DNA of 45,496 nt from Fibrobacter sp. (GTDB lineage Bacteria; Fibrobacterota; Chitinivibrionia; Chitinivibrionales; Chitinispirillaceae), in contig JAAYEB010000165.1 in NCBI GenBank assembly GCA_012728995.1, positions 1-45,496 of the forward strand, in the 5' to 3' direction. Shown here piece by piece: positions 7,645 to 16,877 of this stretch; the stretch's first letter is position 1, and the number at the start of each line of letters is the position of its first letter. A model generated the notes under the pieces. The model worked only from the letters and a program-made list of their open reading frames with translations, was not told the DNA's origin and searched no databases. A program made the position numbers and the translations under genes.

Positions 7645-8538
7645 ATGATAATTGAATACAGTTCCATGTGTTTAAATGAAACCAATTACAGAGAAAAAAT
7701 TCGGGAAGCAAAGTCGTTTGTTGAAAAACAAGGCTTTTTATTCGGTATACAATTGCACAATTCCATCACCAAGGGTCTTTTTGACAAACTTATCCAATAT
7801 AAAAATGAAATACCTTTTTCTATCCATTCTCCGGTGTTCTCGCCATTTTTTCTTAATCTTGCAGGATTGCCATGGGAAACCATAGATACTATTTGCCGTA
7901 ATTGCGAAAACTACCTTCTTGAGATTAATTCTAACATACTTTTTTTTCACGGTTTTTTTATGACAAACAAACCAATTATCCACAATATGAAGAAATACCG
8001 GAAAATGATACAAGAAGCTATTGGCAGCAAATACTGCCTTAAAGATTCTTTTATCATGGACCCGGATTTTTTTAATACTGATATATATCTGCAATATAAG
8101 GCAAAATTCACCGAAAATTTGGGGAAACTCCGGAATAGTTTTGCTCATTTAACTGTTTCTCTTGAAAATGACTTCGTTGGAATCGGAAGCGGACTGCAAA
8201 GGCCACAGGAGATACACGAATTGATCGACAATTTATGGTTCGATCTGGGACACCTCTGGAGTTCATCAATTCTGCATAAATTCGACTTTCATCAGGAAGC
8301 ATTCCGGTTACTCGAAGGCAAGAATATTCCCGGAGTCCATCTGAACCATAACCTTATCAGGAAATCATCTCCAGAAGAGTTGATAAGGGATTCCCATGCC
8401 CATTTTTATATGGAAAGTGAAATGAATCTGGCTCCTATAGTAAGAAAAATTCTTGAAAAAAAGATAGAACATATTACTCTGGAAATTGTTGATGGAAATA
8501 TTCGGGATCTTGAGATTCTTTTTAACTGGTTAGAATAA
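7645..8538 (+). CDS. Xylose isomerase-like TIM-barrel protein
   Basis: The 297-residue protein has the strand-end pattern of the AP-endonuclease-2/xylose-isomerase-like barrel: FGIQLH, FSIHSPVF, ILFFHGFF, VSLENDF, WFDLGHLW, GVHLNHN and THITLEIVDG-like ends carrying His, Glu and Asp suited to metal binding. Family members include sugar and sugar-phosphate epimerases, isomerases and endonuclease IV. Nothing seen fixes the substrate. The start has AAGAGGAAATAAT upstream. The next gene, 157 bp downstream on the same strand, is a metal-dependent hydrolase, so they may share a pathway or transcript. Confidence 0.75.
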   Translation: MIIEYSSMCLNETNYREKIREAKSFVEKQGFLFGIQLHNSITKGLFDKLIQYKNEIPFSIHSPVFSPFFLNLAGLPWETIDTICRNCENYLLEINSNILFFHGFFMTNKPIIHNMKKYRKMIQEAIGSKYCLKDSFIMDPDFFNTDIYLQYKAKFTENLGKLRNSFAHLTVSLENDFVGIGSGLQRPQEIHELIDNLWFDLGHLWSSSILHKFDFHQEAFRLLEGKNIPGVHLNHNLIRKSSPEELIRDSHAHFYMESEMNLAPIVRKILEKKIEHITLEIVDGNIRDLEILFNWLE

Positions 8539-8694
8539 TTAATACCCCAATTCGAGACTTATACGCTTGAAAATTTGATGAAAAACTGTACCAGATTCTA
8601 TACCTTAATCTCTGATTTTATTCTGGATTCTTATCTAACAGAAAGTCTGGAAATTTGATCAGTTACCAATTTTTTACTATTTTCCGATTAGTAT

Positions 8695-9498
8695 ATGAAT
8701 ATATTAGATTTTCACACACACATATTTCCAGACGATCTTGCTCCACGGGCAATTGTAACTTTGTGTTCCCATTCACCTGAATCAAAGAATTACACAGATG
8801 GTACAAAAGCAGGTTTACTTCAATCTATGCAACAAAACAATATTTCTCAATCTGTTGTATTGTCGGTTGCCACGAAACCATCACAGGTTTCAACAATAAA
8901 CAGGTCCTGTTTAAACATCAAAAGTGAACATTTGATACCCTTTGGCGCAATTCATCCTGACACTGAAAATGTCCATGAAGAACTGGCATTTTTAAAATCC
9001 AATGGTATTTATGGAATTAAACTGCACCCGGAATACCAGAATTTTTACATAGACGCTCCTGAATACTTCCCGATTTATGAAACTATTTCAGATTTAGGAC
9101 TCATATTGCTTTTTCATGCCGGAAAAGACCCGGGTCCTTTTTCCTGCGACCATGTTTTACCTCCGGCGCTGAAAAAAGTTCACTGCAATTTCCCCAATCT
9201 TCGCATGGTAGCTGCACACATGGGTGGATGGAAATTATGGGATCAGGTTGAAGAACATTTGTGCGGTTTGCCTGTTTTTTTCGATACATCCGCTGTTTCT
9301 GAATATATTCCAAAAGAGCAATTCTTAAGAATTGTAAAAAAGCACGGTGCTGAACATATCCTGTTTGGAACTGATTCACCCTGGTTTGATCAGGGCGATA
9401 TTGTCAAGTGGATAGATTCAATTAATCTGAGTGGGACTGTTAAAGAAATGATTTTTGAAAAAAATGGTAGAAATTTACTTAATCTTGTCCAGGATTGA
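8695..9498 (+). CDS. Amidohydrolase-family metal-dependent hydrolase
   Basis: The 267-residue protein has the amidohydrolase-2 / TatD-like barrel features. The N-terminal metal motif is LDFHTHIFP (HxH), a Lys strand is GIKLHPEYQNF, metal or substrate histidines lie in LLFHAGKDPG and MVAAHMGG, and the final catalytic Asp is in ILFGTDSPWFDQ. Such proteins hydrolyse or decarboxylate small carboxylates and amides at a one- or two-metal site. The substrate is not identifiable. Its 3' end overlaps the tail of the convergent cyclic-nucleotide-binding gene by 20 bp. No clear ribosome site precedes the ATG. Confidence 0.85.
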   Translation: MNILDFHTHIFPDDLAPRAIVTLCSHSPESKNYTDGTKAGLLQSMQQNNISQSVVLSVATKPSQVSTINRSCLNIKSEHLIPFGAIHPDTENVHEELAFLKSNGIYGIKLHPEYQNFYIDAPEYFPIYETISDLGLILLFHAGKDPGPFSCDHVLPPALKKVHCNFPNLRMVAAHMGGWKLWDQVEEHLCGLPVFFDTSAVSEYIPKEQFLRIVKKHGAEHILFGTDSPWFDQGDIVKWIDSINLSGTVKEMIFEKNGRNLLNLVQD

Positions 9499-9994
9499 AT
9501 ACAGGATGGCGCTTTTTTTCCAGTTTTCCGTAATGCAGCAAAATTTCATCGGTATGATGGAGGCGTCGGGCAATCTCTCGTGCAATATTCAAAATCAGAA
9601 GAGAAAATACCGCTTTGTCTTTCTCAAAAAGTTCCATAAGAATCTGTCTGCTTAAAACCAGCAGCATTGCATCTTCAATTACAACTGCAGATGCGCTGTG
9701 ATTCTGAATCCCTATTACAGAAGCTTCTCCGATACAGCTCCCAGGTCCAAACTCCATTAATTCCAAAGGATCTTCTTTTAAATTTAAAACAACATTTGCC
9801 TTTCCTTTCAGTATTACAAAAATCTCTTTTGCGACACTGTTTTCTTCCATTATAAGTTCACCAACTTTAGCCTCCATTATTACACAGCTTTCACAAATTC
9901 TGACAATCTCTTCATCACTAAAACCAGAAAATATTGTAACATTCTTTAAAATTGGTAAAATAGCTTGTATTGTTGCTCCTTTATCTTTTATCAT
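9479..9994 (-). CDS. Cyclic nucleotide-binding domain protein without DNA-binding domain
   Basis: This 171-residue protein carries one cNMP-binding beta-roll (about residues 20-135), with ILPILKNVTIFSGFSDEEI at the start, IFVILKGKANVVLN and FGPGSCIGEASVIG (the phosphate-binding-cassette region). The canonical Arg of the cassette is not evident: NHSASAVV follows, so ligand binding is uncertain. A C-terminal helix follows, but no helix-turn-helix, so it is not a CRP-type regulator by itself. ATG at 9994 is preferred over a GTG two codons upstream because AGAGGTG is correctly spaced for the ATG. Confidence 0.82.
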   Translation of the reverse strand: MIKDKGATIQAILPILKNVTIFSGFSDEEIVRICESCVIMEAKVGELIMEENSVAKEIFVILKGKANVVLNLKEDPLELMEFGPGSCIGEASVIGIQNHSASAVVIEDAMLLVLSRQILMELFEKDKAVFSLLILNIAREIARRLHHTDEILLHYGKLEKKRHPVFNPGQD

Positions 9995-10658
9995 AATCAC
10001 CTCTGATCATATTTAGACATGCTGCACCTACTAAGAATAAACTATCGACTCACTTCAAACAAGTATAAAATTCATTCTGTTAAAGAATCGAATAATAACA
10101 GATTCCCTTGAAAAATTAAACACTCCCAGTTACAAACAAATAATGACCGGGGTGCACTTCTGTTCACTGATTTATTTTACCCTGAATATCATATTATACA
10201 TATGTGCATAAAATATCATGCCAATACATATCTGTTCTTCTACCCATGAAAACAGATTTTTCAGACGCTTTTGTTTATCTTCAGTTTGTGCAAAAGGTAT
10301 TTTTAACATAATAATTTTAATAATACAGCTATTTTCAGCTATCTGGAGAGTTTTTTTCTGAATTATCTGCAGCCTGAATCGAACGATTCTTTTGCACGGG
10401 TCTTTTTTACACTGTCATAATAACTTTTTTACCTGCCAGTTTGTATCATCTGGCAGGTAGGCTGCTTAGCAGCCTTAGAATCTGTTCAGTACAAGTATCG
10501 CTCTCGATTTTTATGGAAATTAATTATCTTCATTCAGGTACCAATTTTTTTGAAACTTTCCTGAACGGCAATAACTAATACAAAATTAAAACTTGTTTTC
10601 CAAAAAAGAAGCAGAAACCCGGTTAATTTAGAAACACTTTTAAATCTGGAAAGTTTTT
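9995..10658. other. Long intergenic region with tandem hairpins
   Basis: About 660 bp between divergent genes. No coding frame is convincing. The only clear structure is the pair of adjacent perfect inverted repeats at 10431-10474, annotated separately. The rest is AT-rich and contains the promoters of the two flanking genes, which I cannot place with confidence. Confidence 0.5.
10431..10474. repeat. Two adjacent perfect inverted repeats (tandem hairpins)
   Basis: ACCTGCCAG (10431-10439) pairs with CTGGCAGGT (10450-10458) across a 10-nt loop. One base later GGCTGC (10460-10465) pairs with GCAGCC (10469-10474) across TTA. The T run lies on the 5' side of the plus-strand copy and no T run follows on either strand, so this does not look like a normal terminator. 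It may be a structured RNA piece or a protein-binding site. Confidence 0.6.
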
Positions 10659-11858
10659 ATGAAACAATCACCATATTTTTACAGATGGATAGTATGGAAT
10701 GCCTCAAAACTGTTTATAGCGTCCTGTTTAAAACCAACATACAGATTCAGGCTTACCGCAAAACCACCAGTATATCCTAAACCACCCTTTGTAGCAGTAG
10801 CCAACCATGGAACTTTTTTTGATCCCTGGCTTATTGGATGGTATAGCCCTTATCCATTTTCATATATGATTAATGATGACGGTTTCAGGGGACGAAGTAT
10901 CTCTTCATGGTATTTAAAAAGCATTGGCGGAATACCCAAAAAAAAGGGTACTTCAGATTATAAAGCAATGAAAACCACTTTCCAATACCTTAAAAAAGGC
11001 AATCCGGTAGGAATTTTTCCTGAAGGTCAAACTAGCTGGGACGGAGAAACGCAACCTTTATTTCCCGGCCTGGAAAAAATAGTTAAAAAAGTAAATTGCA
11101 ACCTTGTCTTGATCAAACTTCAGGGAAATTTTCTGACAAAACCGTGGTGGGCAAAAAAGACACGTAAAGGACGAATCCTTATCTCCTTTCGACATATAAA
11201 CAGTTCTCAAATTTTGAATTACTCATCAGATGAAATTTTCGATATTTATAAAGAATATATTACACATAGTGATATAAAAGATCCTCAAAATCTAAACTAC
11301 CCTTTTAAAGGCGAACAACTCGCCGAGGGTCTTGAACGGTTTGTATGGATGTGCATGAATTGTGGATGTGAAGATACTCTGATTACAGAAAACAATTCAA
11401 TAATCTGCACCTCTTGCGGTAAATCCTGGATCATAGATGCACACTGCAGACTGTTTCCACGTTCTGAAAACACAAAAAGCTTTCATGACCTTAAAGACTG
11501 GTCTGATATGCATAAAATTAAGGTAAAAGAGAAAATTAAAGCAAATCCGGAGGTTCTGACTCAAAGCAAGAATGTAATCTTACAAACTGAAAATGAACAG
11601 GGCCTTTTTTCGAATAAAGCTGTAGGTACACTCACCCTTTCCCCAAATCATCTAACTTTCTGCAGTTCGTCACAAACTTACAGCTGGATGACTGAAAATT
11701 TGACAAATTGTGTAATTCAAAAAAAAGATATTTTTGAATTCAGTTATGAAAATAAACTTTTCAGATTTCTGTTCGACAAAAAAAGCGTAATGAAATGGAT
11801 TTTTTACACCCGTTATCTAAAGGGATTCGAAGAGATCGAAAAGAGGGGATACTTTTAA
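10659..11858 (+). CDS. PlsC-like 1-acyl-glycerol-3-phosphate acyltransferase with zinc ribbon and C-terminal PH/GRAM-like region
   Basis: Residues 1-200 form a PlsC-type acyltransferase, with the catalytic N49-H50-x4-D55 motif (NHGTFFD) and the glycerol-phosphate site FPEGQTSWDG (120-129). The family acylates lysophosphatidate or related lipids at the membrane. The protein is 399 residues, far longer than the usual 200-260. The extra part holds a CxxC-x14-CxxC zinc-ribbon motif (C232, C235, C250, C253) and then about 100 residues (300-399) with alternating strands and a final helix (LTLSPNHLTF, MKWIFYTRYLKGF) that resemble a PH or GRAM fold. The last call is by pattern only. The ATG at 10659 has a weak GGAAAG site. 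Confidence 0.85.
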   Translation: MKQSPYFYRWIVWNASKLFIASCLKPTYRFRLTAKPPVYPKPPFVAVANHGTFFDPWLIGWYSPYPFSYMINDDGFRGRSISSWYLKSIGGIPKKKGTSDYKAMKTTFQYLKKGNPVGIFPEGQTSWDGETQPLFPGLEKIVKKVNCNLVLIKLQGNFLTKPWWAKKTRKGRILISFRHINSSQILNYSSDEIFDIYKEYITHSDIKDPQNLNYPFKGEQLAEGLERFVWMCMNCGCEDTLITENNSIICTSCGKSWIIDAHCRLFPRSENTKSFHDLKDWSDMHKIKVKEKIKANPEVLTQSKNVILQTENEQGLFSNKAVGTLTLSPNHLTFCSSSQTYSWMTENLTNCVIQKKDIFEFSYENKLFRFLFDKKSVMKWIFYTRYLKGFEEIEKRGYF

Positions 11859-11976
11859 CTCTACTGGATTAATATATTCGGGAAGCTGAAGAAAATTTAC
11901 GACACGTCACATATATAAAGAAACTGGTAATGGGATCGTCACCATTCATGGTGGGTTTTATTGTCCTGTATTGCTG

Positions 11977-12609
11977 TTATGAACCAGCATTTACATATCT
12001 AGGCCGCTGCCTGCCACTGCCCAGATGTTTTTTGATAAAATTATCAATAACTTTTCTACAGATTAATTTCAGCGATTCAAAAACTCCAACCCCTTTGCTT
12101 GCAACTGCTTCATTCCATTCAAGGTTAAATAAATTAACATGCTCCTGCATCTCTTCAATTGAAAGCGCATTTCTTAGATCCCTTTTGTTATACTGGATGA
12201 TCATAGGAATATTTTCTCTTTTATACTTATATTCCAGCAGATTTTCCTCCAGATTTTTCAGGCTTTCTATATTTTCACTAATTTTATCCGGTGCGCTGTC
12301 TGCTACAAAAACGATACCATCTACCCCACGAAGCACCAATTTCCGGGTAGCATTATAGTATACCTGGCCCGGTACAGTATATAATTGCACTTTGATATTA
12401 AACCCTTTTATTTTTCCAAGGTCCAAAGGCAAAAAATCAAAAAAAATAGTTCTTTCATTTTCAGTGGTAAGCGAAGTCATTTTGCTTCTGAACTCAGGAA
12501 GTACTTTCTTATAGATCACTTGCAAATTAGTTGTCTTTCCACTCATTCCGGGACCATAATAAACTATTTTTACACAGATTTCCTTACTTGCATAGCTGAT
12601 TGACGCCAT
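11977..12609 (-). CDS. mglA: MglA-type Ras-like GTPase
   Basis: The 210-residue small GTPase has the MglA signature set: P-loop G19-PGMSGKT-26, YTVPGQVYYNATRKLVLRG with TVPGQ (78-82) replacing the usual DxxG, VDGIVFVADS, and QYNKRDL (N141-KRD) for guanine recognition. In Myxococcus and Thermus, MglA sets cell polarity together with its activating protein MglB. No mglB-type roadblock gene is adjacent, so this copy is an orphan here. AAGG precedes the ATG. Its convergent neighbour is the acyltransferase gene, 118 bp away. Confidence 0.93.
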   Translation of the reverse strand: MASISYASKEICVKIVYYGPGMSGKTTNLQVIYKKVLPEFRSKMTSLTTENERTIFFDFLPLDLGKIKGFNIKVQLYTVPGQVYYNATRKLVLRGVDGIVFVADSAPDKISENIESLKNLEENLLEYKYKRENIPMIIQYNKRDLRNALSIEEMQEHVNLFNLEWNEAVASKGVGVFESLKLICRKVIDNFIKKHLGSGRQRPRYVNAGS

Positions 12610-13044
12610 AAATACCTTTTTTTCTGATTTAAAATCCAGATTTAATTAGTTTATTGATTACAACATAATAACCAGATAAATTAAAACAGTACAAATCTGC
12701 AAAAATTAACTCCAGATTATCAAAACCTGCAGTTAATTTTTGGTTTCCAATTTTTTAAATTTAGATCTTTAAAATTAATTATACAGTCAGCACGCTGCCG
12801 GATTCAACACAAGAAAGTTTCTTCTGCAATATACTGTTTCTGCAAGTGAAATACATAATTTTGAGATGAAATATCAGAAATAAAATACAGCCAACAGTAA
12901 CAATCTATCAACAAAAAGAGAGAGGATCTAACGAAAACACCATTGCATGAACATATAGATCTAAAATACAAGGCATTGAAATCAAATAAATTAAGCTACT
13001 GTTGACTTACCTTTTAATATTGATCGTATAAACAAACACATTTT
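12610..13044. other. Intergenic region between mglA and the ilv-leu operon
   Basis: 435 bp of AT-rich sequence, holding the mglA promoter and the 3' end of the ilv-leu transcript. The only structure found is the inverted repeat at 12701-12741. No frame here looks coding. Confidence 0.5.
12701..12741. terminator. Inverted repeat, possible terminator of the ilv-leu operon
   Basis: AAAAATTAACT (12701-12711) is the exact inverse of AGTTAATTTTT (12731-12741). A short inner CAG/CTG helix is separated from it by one mismatch. On the minus strand the stem ends in a T run, as in an AT-rich intrinsic terminator. It lies about 300 bp past ilvE, so the link to the operon is a guess. Confidence 0.35.
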
Positions 13045-14061
13045 TTACAAATTAACAATCCATCCATGCCTGTCTTCGGTTTCTCCATACTGTATACTCT
13101 GGATTTCTTTAAAAAACCGTTTAACTGTTGCACCTGCTTCATGTTCATTCCCGAATGTGAAAGTTCTGTCACGATATTTAATAGAGTAAACCGGGGTAAT
13201 AACAGCAGCAGTACCACAAGCACCTACTTCCACAAAGTTTTCGAGTTCATCAACAGAAATAAGTCTGTTTTCAACTTTCAGGCCAAAATCCCGTGCTATA
13301 TCCTGAATACTTTTATTTGTTATCGAAGGAAGAATCGACGAAGACTGAGGTGTTACATATACATTATCTTTTGTAATGCCAAAAAAATTGGATGTTCCGA
13401 ATTCATCTATATAATGATGCTGAGCAGAATCAAGATAGAGACAAATAGGATATCCCTCATTTTTTCCTTCAATATCACCCAGCATACCTGCAGCATAGTT
13501 CCCGGCTGCCTTTACGTTTCCTACCCCTTGTGGTGCAGCTCTGTCATATTTTTCCTGAACCATGGCTTTTACAGGGTAAAAACCGTTTTTATAATATGGT
13601 CCTACCGGCATACATAAGACTATAAAAGCATACTCCTCTGAAGGAGATATACCGACATGAGGGCTTGTTCCAATAAGAAAAGGCCGAATATACAAACTTG
13701 CACCTGTTCCATATGGTGGAACCCATTCTCTGTTATTTGATACAACTGTTTTTACCGCCTCCAAAAACAGCTCTTCATTTGGCGCCTGCATAACCAGACG
13801 TTGTGCAGTATTAATCATCCGACGGGCATTATCCAATGGTCGAAAAATACCGATTGTTCCGTCTTTGCGGCTGAAAGCCTTAAGCCCTTCAAAAGCAGCC
13901 TGTCCATAATGAAAAGCTGTAGCAGCAATATGAAACGGCATTACCGGGTCTTTATAGATATTTAGTTTTCCCCAAATTCCGTTACTATAATCTGCTCTTA
14001 CAAACGAATCTGTTTGCATATACTTGAAACCAAGATTCTTCCAGTCAACATTTTGTGCCAT
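13045..14061 (-). CDS. ilvE: Branched-chain amino acid aminotransferase
   Basis: The 338-residue fold-type IV PLP enzyme carries out the last step of Val, Leu and Ile synthesis, transamination with glutamate. The PLP lysine is K184 in GNVKAAGNYAAG. Other family blocks are FHYGQAAFEGLKAF, SLYIRPFLIG, YIDEFGTSNFFG and GTAAVITPV. I chose the ATG at 14061 because AGGA lies 9 nt upstream of it; an ATG three codons earlier abuts that AGGA directly. It is the last gene of the operon, 28 bp past cimA. Confidence 0.94.
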   Translation of the reverse strand: MAQNVDWKNLGFKYMQTDSFVRADYSNGIWGKLNIYKDPVMPFHIAATAFHYGQAAFEGLKAFSRKDGTIGIFRPLDNARRMINTAQRLVMQAPNEELFLEAVKTVVSNNREWVPPYGTGASLYIRPFLIGTSPHVGISPSEEYAFIVLCMPVGPYYKNGFYPVKAMVQEKYDRAAPQGVGNVKAAGNYAAGMLGDIEGKNEGYPICLYLDSAQHHYIDEFGTSNFFGITKDNVYVTPQSSSILPSITNKSIQDIARDFGLKVENRLISVDELENFVEVGACGTAAVITPVYSIKYRDRTFTFGNEHEAGATVKRFFKEIQSIQYGETEDRHGWIVNL

Positions 14062-14089
14062 GGCACGCATTCCTGTTAAATGTTAAAAA

Positions 14090-15706
14090 TTATGAATGTA
14101 TGATATCTTTTTTTTCTGTTAATTGTTCTTTCTGCTGAATATAATCATTCATCAGTTTATATTTCAAGCTATCAATCAAGGCAAGCCATGAAGCTTCAAT
14201 AATATTGGTTGAGACGCCGACAGTCCCCCATCTGCTTACACCATCTGAAGACTCAATCAGGACTCTGACTTTTGCCTCAGTGCCATCTCTGCCATCAAGT
14301 ACACGAACCTTGAAATCTTCCAGCCTAACACTTTTAAGTGACGGGTAAAATTTTACAAGTGCTTTTCTCAGCGCATTATCAAGGGCATTAACAGGCCCGT
14401 CTCCCTCCGCAGCAGTATGTACAAACTGATTACCCTCCTGTATTTTGATAGTTGCTTCTGAAAACACTTCCCCATTTTCCCGTTTTTCTTCTATAACACG
14501 AAAGCCTTTGATCTTAAAAGGCTCTTTAAATTGTCCCAGAATCTTGCGGGCAATTAACTCAAAAGAACCTTCTGCCGCTTCAAACTGATATCCACAGCTT
14601 TCAAGCTCCTTTATTTTCATCAATAAAGCCTGAACTCCCGGATCTTTTTTATTAAACCCGGTACCAATTGAAGAAAGCTTTTCCAGTATCGTACTTGATC
14701 CGGCCTGATCCGAAACAACAAACTGCCTCTGGTTTCCTACTGATTCCGGAGAAACATGTTCAAATGATTCTCTCGTTTTTCTAACGCCATCAGCATGGGC
14801 TCCCGCTTTATGAGAAAAAGCTGCCTCGCCTACGTAAGGTAAACGGATATTAGGTATTACATTTGCAATCTCGGCAACAAAAACAGACGTACTCGTAATC
14901 ATTTTCAATTGCTGCTGTGAAAGAAGCTGTATCCCTTTTTTTATCTGCAAATTAGGAATTATTGTACAGAGATTCGCATTTCCGCATCGTTCGCCCAACC
15001 CGTTAATGGTTCCCTGCACCTGCATGGCACCTTCAATTACAGCTATACATGAATTTGCATCCGCACAACCGCAATCGTTGTGAGTATGTATCCCTAAAGG
15101 AGCCGAAACTTTTTCTTTAACTTCTTTGAATATTTTTATAAATCCATCCGGGAGCATACCCCCGTTTGTATCACACAAAACAATATAATCCGCCCCTGCA
15201 TCCTGTGCTGCTATCAGAGTTTTAACAGCATACTGCGAGTCAGCTTTATAACCGTCAAAAAAGTGCTCTGCATCAAAGATTACTTCTTCCATGTTCTTTT
15301 TGAGAAATTGAACCGAATCGTATATCATTGCAAGGTTCTCTTCAAGACTGGTATTGATAACTTTTTCCACATGAAGATTCCAGCTTTTACCGAAAATCGT
15401 AGCTACAGGAGTACCTGTTGATATCAGCATTTCAAGAAACGGATCCTGTGACACTTTATTCCCCGGACGTCTTGTACTGCCAAATGCTGCAATTTTGGCT
15501 CTTGGCCCCATAAGTTTTACTTCTTTGTAAAACCCTGTATCAACAGTATTGGTAGGATTAGGCCATCCGCCCTCAATATAATGAATACCCAGCTCATCAA
15601 GTTTTTCAACTATACGAAGTTTATCACTCAATGATAAACTGATTCCAAGCGCCTGATTTCCGTCTCTTAAAGTTGTATCGTAAAGAGTAACACCATTTTT
15701 TGACAT
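14090..15706 (-). CDS. cimA: (R)-citramalate synthase
   Basis: The 538-residue protein has a DRE-TIM catalytic barrel (LYDTTLRDGNQ at residue 8, the GIHTHNDCGCADANS metal motif, NGLGERCGNANLCTIIPNLQ) and a C-terminal LeuA allosteric domain. The GERCGNANL...PNLQ wording and FGKSWNLHV are typical of CimA rather than LeuA. CimA condenses pyruvate with acetyl-CoA, starting isoleucine synthesis without threonine. A separate leuA lies two genes upstream, which supports this split. TAAGG precedes the ATG. The C-terminal domain is probably the site of isoleucine feedback. Confidence 0.92.
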   Translation of the reverse strand: MSKNGVTLYDTTLRDGNQALGISLSLSDKLRIVEKLDELGIHYIEGGWPNPTNTVDTGFYKEVKLMGPRAKIAAFGSTRRPGNKVSQDPFLEMLISTGTPVATIFGKSWNLHVEKVINTSLEENLAMIYDSVQFLKKNMEEVIFDAEHFFDGYKADSQYAVKTLIAAQDAGADYIVLCDTNGGMLPDGFIKIFKEVKEKVSAPLGIHTHNDCGCADANSCIAVIEGAMQVQGTINGLGERCGNANLCTIIPNLQIKKGIQLLSQQQLKMITSTSVFVAEIANVIPNIRLPYVGEAAFSHKAGAHADGVRKTRESFEHVSPESVGNQRQFVVSDQAGSSTILEKLSSIGTGFNKKDPGVQALLMKIKELESCGYQFEAAEGSFELIARKILGQFKEPFKIKGFRVIEEKRENGEVFSEATIKIQEGNQFVHTAAEGDGPVNALDNALRKALVKFYPSLKSVRLEDFKVRVLDGRDGTEAKVRVLIESSDGVSRWGTVGVSTNIIEASWLALIDSLKYKLMNDYIQQKEQLTEKKDIIHS

Positions 15707-15752
15707 TTATTAAAGCCTTACTGTTATGCAAATACTCGGTTACTTACAGGTT

Positions 15753-16817
15753 TTATGCAAGTAAAGAGGCTACAAAATCTCCTACTTCTGTTGTCCCCAT
15801 ACCCATTCTTCCTGCAGACATACTTTTTATCTTTCCCGATGCAAGGGCCTGATGAACAGCATTGTCTACTGCTGCTGCTGCATCTGATTCTCCAAGCACA
15901 TCTAGCATCATGCCTCCGGCACAAATAGCTGCAAGCGGATTAATGACATTCTGACCTGTATATTTTGGTGCACTGCCGCCTATAGGCTCAAACATCGAAA
16001 CGCCATCCGGATTAACATTGCCACCTGCGGCAATACCCATTCCACCCTGGATCATTGCCCCAAGATCAGTAATAATATCGCCAAACAGATTTTCTGTAAC
16101 AATAACATCATAGAATTCCGGACTTTTTACCATCCACATTGTACAGGCATCTACATGGTTATAATCCTGTTTGATCTCCGGATAATCAGTATCCCCTACC
16201 TCTTTATGTGTTCTGACCCACAGGTCTCCTGTATGAGTAAGTACATTGCATTTGTGAACCAGTGTCAAAGTATTCTTTCTGTTTCTTTTACGTGTATAAT
16301 CGTAGGCATAACGGATACAACGTTCAACAACAGGGCGCGAATAAACCATAAGCTGTGTGGCGATCTCCTGTTGAGTACCAACCATGCTTGCCCCACCCAT
16401 ACCAGTATAAATACCTCCGGTATTTTCTCTTATTACAACAAAATCAATATCCTGAGGTTTTTTATCTTTCAATGGAGTATCCACATTCGGATAAAGTTTG
16501 ACAGGGCGCAAATTTATGTATTGATCAAGTGCAAAACGCAATTTAAGAAGGATTCCAAGCTCCAGAACGCCCGGTTTAACATCAGGATGTCCTATTGCCC
16601 CCAGAAATATGGAATCAAATTTCCCAAGTTCATCAATTGCAGAATCCGGAAGAGTTTCGCCAGTACGCTTATATCGTTCTCCTCCGAAATCGAAAGACTC
16701 AAAATTAAATTTAATTCCATACCGCGGTGCTAATGCTTCCAGTACCTTGATACCTTCTTTTAAAACTTCCGGCCCTGTACCGTCACCAGGTACTAATGCG
16801 ATATTAAAAGCTTTCAT
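15753..16817 (-). CDS. leuB: 3-isopropylmalate dehydrogenase
   Basis: This 354-residue member of the isocitrate/isopropylmalate dehydrogenase family starts [16 protein letters not shown] and carries [30 protein letters not shown] (catalytic Lys), [13 protein letters not shown] and [13 protein letters not shown]. It oxidises 3-isopropylmalate, or 3-methylmalate in the citramalate route, with NAD+. AAAGGATTAACAA precedes the ATG. It sits between leuA and cimA and probably serves both pathways. The family includes other beta-decarboxylating dehydrogenases, but the operon makes LeuB the best call. Confidence 0.92.
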   Translation of the reverse strand: MKAFNIALVPGDGTGPEVLKEGIKVLEALAPRYGIKFNFESFDFGGERYKRTGETLPDSAIDELGKFDSIFLGAIGHPDVKPGVLELGILLKLRFALDQYINLRPVKLYPNVDTPLKDKKPQDIDFVVIRENTGGIYTGMGGASMVGTQQEIATQLMVYSRPVVERCIRYAYDYTRKRNRKNTLTLVHKCNVLTHTGDLWVRTHKEVGDTDYPEIKQDYNHVDACTMWMVKSPEFYDVIVTENLFGDIITDLGAMIQGGMGIAAGGNVNPDGVSMFEPIGGSAPKYTGQNVINPLAAICAGGMMLDVLGESDAAAAVDNAVHQALASGKIKSMSAGRMGMGTTEVGDFVASLLA

Positions 16818-16877
16818 TTGTTAATCCTTTTCAGAGTTGAACGTAATAAGTCCTTTTTTAACCTTGTCTTTTTTTAT

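Noticed and set aside
10431-10458. Strong hairpin as an intrinsic terminator
   Set aside because: The T run precedes the stem on the plus strand and becomes an A run after the stem on the minus strand.
12701-12741. Inverted repeat as a transposon end
   Set aside because: No transposase, no matching second end and AT-rich content; a weak terminator is the simpler reading.
13066-13617. A 183-codon open frame antisense to ilvE
   Set aside because: ilvE on the other strand is unambiguous; the antisense translation is Cys/Phe/Ile-rich noise.
16155-16733. A 192-codon open frame antisense to leuB
   Set aside because: It lies wholly within leuB, and its translation shows no domain and no start signal.
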